From Planctomycetota bacterium (lineage in GTDB: Bacteria > Planctomycetota > UBA8742 > UBA2392), in the NCBI GenBank assembly GCA_020425605.1, contig JAGQRH010000034.1:1-37313 (forward strand): 37,313 nucleotides of DNA, given 5' to 3'. Position 1 is the first letter of the stretch. Each line of letters begins with the position of its first letter. The notes beneath the pieces are model-generated. The model did not search any database, was not told the DNA's origin, and was given only the letters and a program-made list of their open reading frames with translations. The position numbers were made by a program, and so were the translations under genes. Positions 33,301 through 37,313 of the stretch are shown here, in pieces.

Positions 33301-33714
33301 GAATACATCGACGGCAAACTCTCATGGGATCCCATCAAGCAGCAGGTTCTTTACGCCTACCCCTATGACCTCTACGGTTTCGATCCCTATGCCCTTGCCT
33401 GGTACTGGGACGGCAAGTACTGGGCCGAGCTCAAGTCCGGCATCGAGGGGCCCGACGACAGCCAGGGCTACCGCCTCTACCCGGACAGCAAGCGCAAGTT
33501 GATCTGGCAGGTTACGGCCTCTGCCATCCGCCGTTGCGACGGCACGACCTGGACGTCCTGGAAACGCCCAAGCGGGCTCGACACTTACAACGGGCGGCTC
33601 TGGATCGACGACGAAACCGGTCAGCTTTACTTCCACGGCGCTGTGCGCGATTTCGCGAACTTCCGGAACCACACCCTTGTGTTCGACCCGGCGCAAGGCG
33701 AAGAGATCAAGTAG
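30322..33714 (+). CDS. Large lipoprotein: YwqK/MORN-like repeats followed by a Kelch-like propeller
   Basis: The 1130-aa product has a lipoprotein signal (basic start, hydrophobic stretch, VLAC at about residue 24) and a Ser/Thr/Pro linker (about 30-85). Residues ~190-480 hold a run of YwqK/MORN-like strand repeats (GEYSGGKANGEFRWWNENG, then YHKNGKVREEGQFTAGQRDG). From about 530 to the end, Kelch-like repeats occur (YDSKRGVIVLFGGRDSDG, YDTSRGVCVLTCGFG, YDAERNRVVVSGGS, then DPKRGVTVMFGGIDG), enough for one or two beta-propellers. It is probably a lipid-anchored periplasmic or surface protein binding partners or glycans. ATG 30322 is used (AAGG upstream); ATG 30331 is possible. No enzyme motif is visible. 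Confidence 0.85.
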   Translation: MHEMKPLRVPLPVVIAFAIMVLACADSPDYGDDTYTDTSSSSSSGTSTSTYTSNTSPSTPAAPAQPTLPSYVPELDASKTPDAAKTVDVSILYGAPVKPTESAQQFWDKLRTKYNCDAEGNRGDGTNPFFQPDFEFGSKDNTEKLLLVAERRTDSSRTYAHGLAFLSYDNSRQYETYSVGQVWSTSDKYTLAVGYFRNGQMYGPVAVNFKDSARNGSDAKVQYVGEYSGGKANGEFRWWNENGSLSEQVWTVGGERHGTSYRWTSTRSSQSEYVGGTASGLRREWDTSGRLVTRGQYYNGSYYGKTEYWTPDGTYPYITYYYDFSGNGCWKACYNKDGHLAYQAWTSIGSENGPIVIYTDAGAKQWEGTRTYGLNNGVFRRFTTDGWCDFDTVYADGVQTGAVRWYHKNGKVREEGQFTAGQRDGKFTRYDEQGRKSGEYGYSNGSLDGDSITYDANGNVVTHDIYAGGAFVRSALGPVWPAPTAVLNDAGSEIKRKWGRWRTVTQDEPPTMEYGTTMAWSKELGGCVMFGGRVGFGDATKLTNQTWLRKDGQWQRIFADGDAPPSRDYACMAYDSKRGVIVLFGGRDSDGTALGDTWELSANGWKFRTSATQPGARAAAGLAYDTSRGVCVLTCGFGPGADNKNETKTETWEWNGTDWAKNPTTTPGPAVYGAAVAYDAERNRVVVSGGSDVSSPKYDTWTFDGKRWTKASFNTYSPNSMHGMIYDPESRSVVLLHNANTGVELQLKASSPSGDQYSFWKDLRTSGFPLGRAEFACAYDVGTHEIVVYGGGYVKDGTPFVFRETLLLTDETPDDVANDRKDFIENQLAAPGWTHIANDEFCESPDKQWAMTRDPKRGVTVMFGGIDGRTAISTTREFKDGAWTVIPTSDAPSARFNSMSWYDADRGKVMLMGGSFMDGDKLVSLDDLWEWDGQSWNRLREHVPGAPSSVGSWTYDEKRGVLVVLSIETDGSSGLYEFNGTTWKNTEAGEPSAEYIDGKLSWDPIKQQVLYAYPYDLYGFDPYALAWYWDGKYWAELKSGIEGPDDSQGYRLYPDSKRKLIWQVTASAIRRCDGTTWTSWKRPSGLDTYNGRLWIDDETGQLYFHGAVRDFANFRNHTLVFDPAQGEEIK

Positions 33715-33769
33715 CAAGGTTGCCAAAGAGCAGCCGGAGTATACCCCACCGTTGCGACATCAAATAAGC

Positions 33770-33799
33770 GAAGGGCCGGCTCGGGAGGGCCGGCCCTTC
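33770..33799. terminator. Convergent terminator hairpin
   Basis: A perfect 11-bp stem (GAAGGGCCGGC/GCCGGCCCTTC, 8-nt loop) lies between the two convergent genes. T tracts are poor on both sides. Confidence 0.6.
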
Positions 33800-33806
33800 A
33801 ATGTCG

Positions 33807-33925
33807 GGCAGCGCTGGGCACCACTGCCTGACTACTTTTTCGCGGGGCGCGAACCATTGACACAGTCAAAAGGTCCGCGCCCCTGCAGACTGACAGCGCT
33901 GGGCACCGCTGTCTGACTGCATTTT
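33807..33925. repeat. Pair of REP-like hairpin elements
   Basis: Copies 33807-33839 and 33892-33925 share GCGCTGGGCACC and a TGACT tail ending in a T run. Their stems differ by a compensating change (GGCAG/CTGCC in one, GACAG/CTGTC in the other), which supports a conserved RNA or DNA hairpin. The 52-bp stretch between them is unlike either copy. Confidence 0.7.
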
Positions 33926-33938
33926 CTGTCGCGCGGTG

Positions 33939-36743
33939 TTACTCGCCGCCCTTGCTCACCGCATTCCCGTCACCCTCGTCGGCTCCGCCGAAGTTCTGGG
34001 TCCAGATCGTCTGCCAGCGGGCTGAGCCCAACACGCGCCAGCCCGGCGTCAGGATGTTGCGATGGTGGCCGGAGCTGTGGCACCACGAGTTATGGCTGCT
34101 GAGCGCCGTCGGCGTTCCGCTGTTCATGTGGATGTTCTCGCCACCACCGCCCGGGTAGCCCTCGTACTTCATGCGGTCGCCGGGGCCTTCGCCGCGCGGC
34201 TCGCCGGGGATCACGTGGGCGATCTGTCCGCCGTTGCTCTCGACGCAGTACTTGCTGTGGTGGTGCGCCGCCCAGTACAGCTTGTCGTTGATCTTCAACG
34301 CCTGGCGCGCAAACATGATGCGGTACTCGTTCGTGATCTTGACCTGCGCCCGTGACTCCGAGTCCGCGTGGCCTTCGCCCGTCGGGAATTCCTCGTTGTA
34401 CGCCATCACCTTTACATTGATGTTGTAGAGGGCCTGCTTCTTCGTGTCGTCGCCCGTGTAGTTGCGAATGCTGAGTGCTTCATTGGCGATGTTGCCGATG
34501 TACTCGACCGTCTCTTCGGGCGTCTGCTTGAAGTAGTCCTGGTTCGGGTCGATCGTCGCCATGCGCGTGGCAATCGCGCGGATCTTCTCCATGATCGTCT
34601 CGAACTCGGGGTTTGTCTGGCCGGTGAACTTGGCCGGGTCGTTCCAGATTTCGCGAACGGCCGCGACGCGTTCATCCACGTCCGCCTGTACTTCGGCCTG
34701 GTTCGGGCCGTATGGATACGGGTACTTCTCGGTGTCCATGATCAGCTCAAGCGCGTACTCACGGCGGCGATCAAGCTCCGTCAACAGGCCGTCCATCTTT
34801 GTCTTGTCGCCGCTGAGCAGCCCAGTGGCCGCCTTGGCGCGGGCCATTTCCTTGTCGAGCACGCCCTGCAGAATCTCAATGGACGGCTTTACCGCACGCT
34901 CACCCATCTCGAGCAGCTCTTCGAACGCCTTCTCGGCATCTTCGGCCTTCTTCTTGTCCTTGTTGCCGACGCCCTTCTCAAACCGAGCCAGCACACCGCG
35001 GAGCCTGGTGTTGAAGATGCCGTTGTCTTTTTCTTCAGGCGTAACGAGCGCGCCGTCGTATTCGACAAAGCCGCCCGACGGGATCGAGATCTTGCGCTTG
35101 CTCGCGAGCAGGATGTCGATCGGCTCCTTCCAGTCGTTGCGATCCTTGAACAGCAGCAGCGCGCGGTGCGCGGCTTCATCCATCCAGCCGTTGTCGAAGC
35201 AGAAGATGATCAGGCCAAACCGGTCTTCGTCGACCAGGCCCGGCGTAACGTCATAGAGCGCAAGGCGGTCTTCCGCGTTCAGCTTCTCGAGTGTCGTCGA
35301 AGACGGCACCACCAGCTCTTCGCCGGTCTTCTTGTCCTTGTAGCTGTAGATGAACTTCAGGCGGCCGTTGCTGGCCCAACCCTCAATCTTGGCCTCGTTG
35401 CCGTGCCACACGAAATGCGTGCCCTTGAGTGTGCCGTCCTTGACGCGGGCGATCAGGCGGTCCTGCACTGCCTCGATCAGCTTCTGCTCACTGCGCACGC
35501 CGTCCGGCAGCAGCGGGTTCTTGCCCGGCAAACGGCCGTCATCTTTGCCAACCTTGTCGAGAATCGAGGGGCCTTTCTTGACCGGCTCCTCGACCACCGG
35601 TGCTTCGGGCACCATGCTGGCCTTCAGCGCCTCGATTTTCTTGCGCTCGGCCTGGTAGGTCTCACGGTCGGCCATATCGAGGAAGGCGCGCGCAAGCAGG
35701 TCGTCACATACGGCGATCGCTTCGTCGTAGCGAAGCTCATCGGCGTAGCGCCACATCTGCTGGTAGCCCGACGCAAGGAAGGCATCGTTCATCTTCTTTG
35801 CATATTCCCTCGTATCGGCGATGCGTCCCTTGTGGGCGTTGGCGAAGCTGGCGAGGTAAGTGTCGTCGTTGAGGTACAGCTCAAGCTCATTCAGCTTGTC
35901 CATCGCGACGGTGAAGTTGCCTTCCTCGACAAGCTGATTGATGCCGGCCAGGCCATCAGTGACATGGGCTTCGATTTCGCCGTTGAGCTCCTTGGCAAGC
36001 TCGGTCTTCATGTCGGTGATGTCCGACAGCGCCTTGCTGCCGCGCTTGCCCTTCAGCTTTTCCTGCAGGTCGCCGAGGTCGTGAAGCTTCTTGAGCGTGC
36101 TTCCGTTGCCGTTGACGATGTCGTTCGCGACGTCCAGCGCCGCCTTCTCTTCATCGCTGAGTTCGGCCTGGCGTGGGCCGCCGGCGTTCTGGTCGGCTAC
36201 GTCGGTCCCGCCCTTGCTGCCCGTATTGATGTTGCTGATCAGCAGATAGCCGCCGCCGGCAAGCACGAGCACGATGATCGCCGCCGCGACCAGCGCGGGA
36301 ACCGGGCTCTTGCGCGGCGGGATGTACGGGCCGGCCGGGGCTTCTTCGCCTACTGCACCTTCCGCACTCTGGGCCGCGGCCCGGGCCGGAAGCTTCGGCG
36401 CTTCCGCCCGTCGCGCAGGACGGGCGGGCGCCGGCTTCGCCCCGGGAGCGGGGTTAAGACCAGTGACCTGGATCTTGGTAGTCCCGATCAGGATGACGTC
36501 GTTGTCTTTAAGGAAGGCGAAGTTGACCTTCTCATCGTTGAGGATCGTGCCGTTGGCGGACATCTGGTCGACAAGCTTCCAGCCGTCCACGGTACGCTCA
36601 AGCGTCAGGTGTTTGCGCGAAGCTCCCTTTTCGGTGGGCAGGATGAGGTCGTTGCCGTCCGCCCGGCCGATGGTGATGATGCCGAGGTTGGGGTCGGGAG
36701 TGAATTCCCGCACTTCGCCGTTCATGCTGATGAGAAGCTTCAT
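33939..36743 (-). CDS. FHA domain - transmembrane - CAP (SCP/PR-1) domain protein
   Basis: The 934-aa product joins three parts. Residues ~20-95 form an FHA domain (IGRADGNDLILP, SRKHLTLE, SANGTILNDE), which binds phosphothreonine. A Pro/Ala-rich linker leads to one transmembrane helix (about 147-170) with a preceding PRK, so the FHA domain is cytoplasmic. A long, charged, helical region (about 180-740) follows, and the last ~130 residues form a CAP domain: AAHHHSKYC near residue 825, GGGGENIHMNSG, HNSWCHSSGHHRNILTPGW and WTQNFGG. CAP domains are extracytoplasmic and bind lipids, glycans or peptides. ATG 36743 is preceded by GGAG at 7 bp. This is a likely transmembrane signal protein; its partner kinase is not in the window. 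Confidence 0.88.
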   Translation of the reverse strand: MKLLISMNGEVREFTPDPNLGIITIGRADGNDLILPTEKGASRKHLTLERTVDGWKLVDQMSANGTILNDEKVNFAFLKDNDVILIGTTKIQVTGLNPAPGAKPAPARPARRAEAPKLPARAAAQSAEGAVGEEAPAGPYIPPRKSPVPALVAAAIIVLVLAGGGYLLISNINTGSKGGTDVADQNAGGPRQAELSDEEKAALDVANDIVNGNGSTLKKLHDLGDLQEKLKGKRGSKALSDITDMKTELAKELNGEIEAHVTDGLAGINQLVEEGNFTVAMDKLNELELYLNDDTYLASFANAHKGRIADTREYAKKMNDAFLASGYQQMWRYADELRYDEAIAVCDDLLARAFLDMADRETYQAERKKIEALKASMVPEAPVVEEPVKKGPSILDKVGKDDGRLPGKNPLLPDGVRSEQKLIEAVQDRLIARVKDGTLKGTHFVWHGNEAKIEGWASNGRLKFIYSYKDKKTGEELVVPSSTTLEKLNAEDRLALYDVTPGLVDEDRFGLIIFCFDNGWMDEAAHRALLLFKDRNDWKEPIDILLASKRKISIPSGGFVEYDGALVTPEEKDNGIFNTRLRGVLARFEKGVGNKDKKKAEDAEKAFEELLEMGERAVKPSIEILQGVLDKEMARAKAATGLLSGDKTKMDGLLTELDRRREYALELIMDTEKYPYPYGPNQAEVQADVDERVAAVREIWNDPAKFTGQTNPEFETIMEKIRAIATRMATIDPNQDYFKQTPEETVEYIGNIANEALSIRNYTGDDTKKQALYNINVKVMAYNEEFPTGEGHADSESRAQVKITNEYRIMFARQALKINDKLYWAAHHHSKYCVESNGGQIAHVIPGEPRGEGPGDRMKYEGYPGGGGENIHMNSGTPTALSSHNSWCHSSGHHRNILTPGWRVLGSARWQTIWTQNFGGADEGDGNAVSKGGE

Positions 36744-37165
36744 CAGGTAACTCCGTTCGCATTGGTGTAAACAGCGTTTCCTACGCAGTTTCCACCCAGT
36801 CCCAGCAATTCGATTTCCACCCGATAGATGCATAGCCCGTGCCAAACCGCAGGCGCGGGGCTGATCCGCACGGAATGGGGCATCGAATCGTGGCTTCGAT
36901 TTTTGCCGCGTTCGACATTGGGTATATTCTATACGTTTTGGTAGCAAACCATCCGCGGCAACTTGGGTAACAACTCCCGCCAGTAAGTGTAAACCTTGAT
37001 TTCAATAGGCTTACCAAACGACTGCTGAATTTGGTGCGTGTACATTTTTTATACGCACCGATTCGAACACAAGATTGCCTCTTACGTGAGTTATATCATC
37101 CAGTCGATTCGCTCCGCCCCGTGCGAAATCGAGGGGATGAGGACATTCCGCACCAGATTTTCGGT
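36744..37165. other. Non-coding stretch upstream of the FHA-CAP gene
   Basis: No gene is visible over about 420 bp. It contains a perfect palindrome GTATA-TTC-TATAC (36922-36934), a hairpin with 10-bp arms and one wobble pair (37033-37042 with 37050-37059) and AT-rich tracts, unlike the GC-rich genes. It probably holds the FHA-CAP promoter and the end of the next gene; no clear -35/-10 pair was found. Confidence 0.6.
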
Positions 37166-37313
37166 CAAAATCCGCCTGTCGCCTTATCACCTCCAATCGC
37201 GATCTCGGCCGCGAGCGTCTCGGCCGTTTCGATCATGTCGCGGATGCACTGTCCGCGGGCAGGACAATCGCCCGCTACGTCTCTTTCAGCATGGCGCTGA
37301 GTTGCCTGTCGAC
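37166..37313 (-). CDS. C-terminal end of a minus-strand gene of unknown function, partial
   Basis: A frame runs from the window edge to a TGA at 37166-37168 and gives about 48 residues, ending with CPARGQCIRDMIETAETLAA and then GGDKATGGF. The codon use is ordinary for this window (GC-rich third positions). The product is not recognised. A competing frame ends at 37275, so this is a cautious call. Confidence 0.4.

Noticed and set aside
34368..36770. 800-aa plus-strand open frame
   Set aside because: It is antisense to the FHA-CAP gene, which has clear domains; the frame is a by-product of codon bias.
37060..37080. tRNA T-loop-like GATTCGAAC
   Set aside because: No acceptor stem, anticodon arm or D-loop can be built around it.

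Overview
The window is about 37 kb of GC-rich, densely coded bacterial DNA, apparently chromosomal because it carries housekeeping genes (ileS, rpmH, aroC, purN, thiL, tsaE, bamA). The cell has an outer membrane: a BamA-type assembly factor, a Skp/OmpH chaperone, two LptF/LptG-type permeases and a WaaP-like kinase are present. The mix of an FHA-domain membrane protein, a VIT/VWA protein, a large YwqK/Kelch lipoprotein, C-terminally extended L34 and a long inverted repeat of a type I associate with Planctomycetota suggests a planctomycete or a relative. That placement is inference, at moderate confidence.

Layout. 1-4.7 kb: a partial sigma-54 activator (minus), a DUF4919-like protein (plus), then a minus-strand run thiL, tsaE, a small membrane protein and a DUF2330 protein. 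4.9-10.5 kb: a LOG-family nucleotide hydrolase, an MFS exporter, a membrane-anchored beta-helix-like surface protein, a nucleotidyltransferase plus small partner pair with a 52-bp tandem duplication, and threonine dehydrogenase. 10.6-20.2 kb: an envelope-biogenesis block with bamA, skp, a nitroreductase, aroC, a first LptF/G permease carrying two EF-hands, a convergent WaaP-like kinase, a second LptF/G permease and a translationally coupled unknown gene. 20.3-25 kb: rpmH, a Trm112-like gene, ileS, a 28-bp perfect inverted repeat and purN. 25-30 kb: a VIT/VWA protein, a repeat-tailed protein, a small basic FlgM-like protein, a structured leader RNA behind a sigma-54-like promoter, and an archaeal-type (type II) GAPDH-like enzyme. 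30-37 kb: a large lipoprotein, REP-like hairpins, and an FHA-transmembrane-CAP protein. A 420-bp non-coding stretch and a partial minus-strand gene close the window.

How the genes fit together. bamA/skp insert outer-membrane proteins. The two LptF/G permeases export lipopolysaccharide or a similar lipid, and the WaaP-like kinase between them probably modifies its core. The EF-hand pair in the first permease suggests calcium sensing during this export. Several genes overlap by ATGA (aroC/permease, permease/unknown gene, small membrane protein/DUF2330), which indicates operons.

Most unusual items: the EF-hands in the LPS permease; the FHA-TM-CAP fusion; a textbook intrinsic terminator that also encodes the conserved start of a nitroreductase; the branched, terminator-like leader before the type II GAPDH-like gene; and an IleRS whose HIGH and KMSKS motifs both deviate from consensus. 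All calls are by eye; no database search was run.
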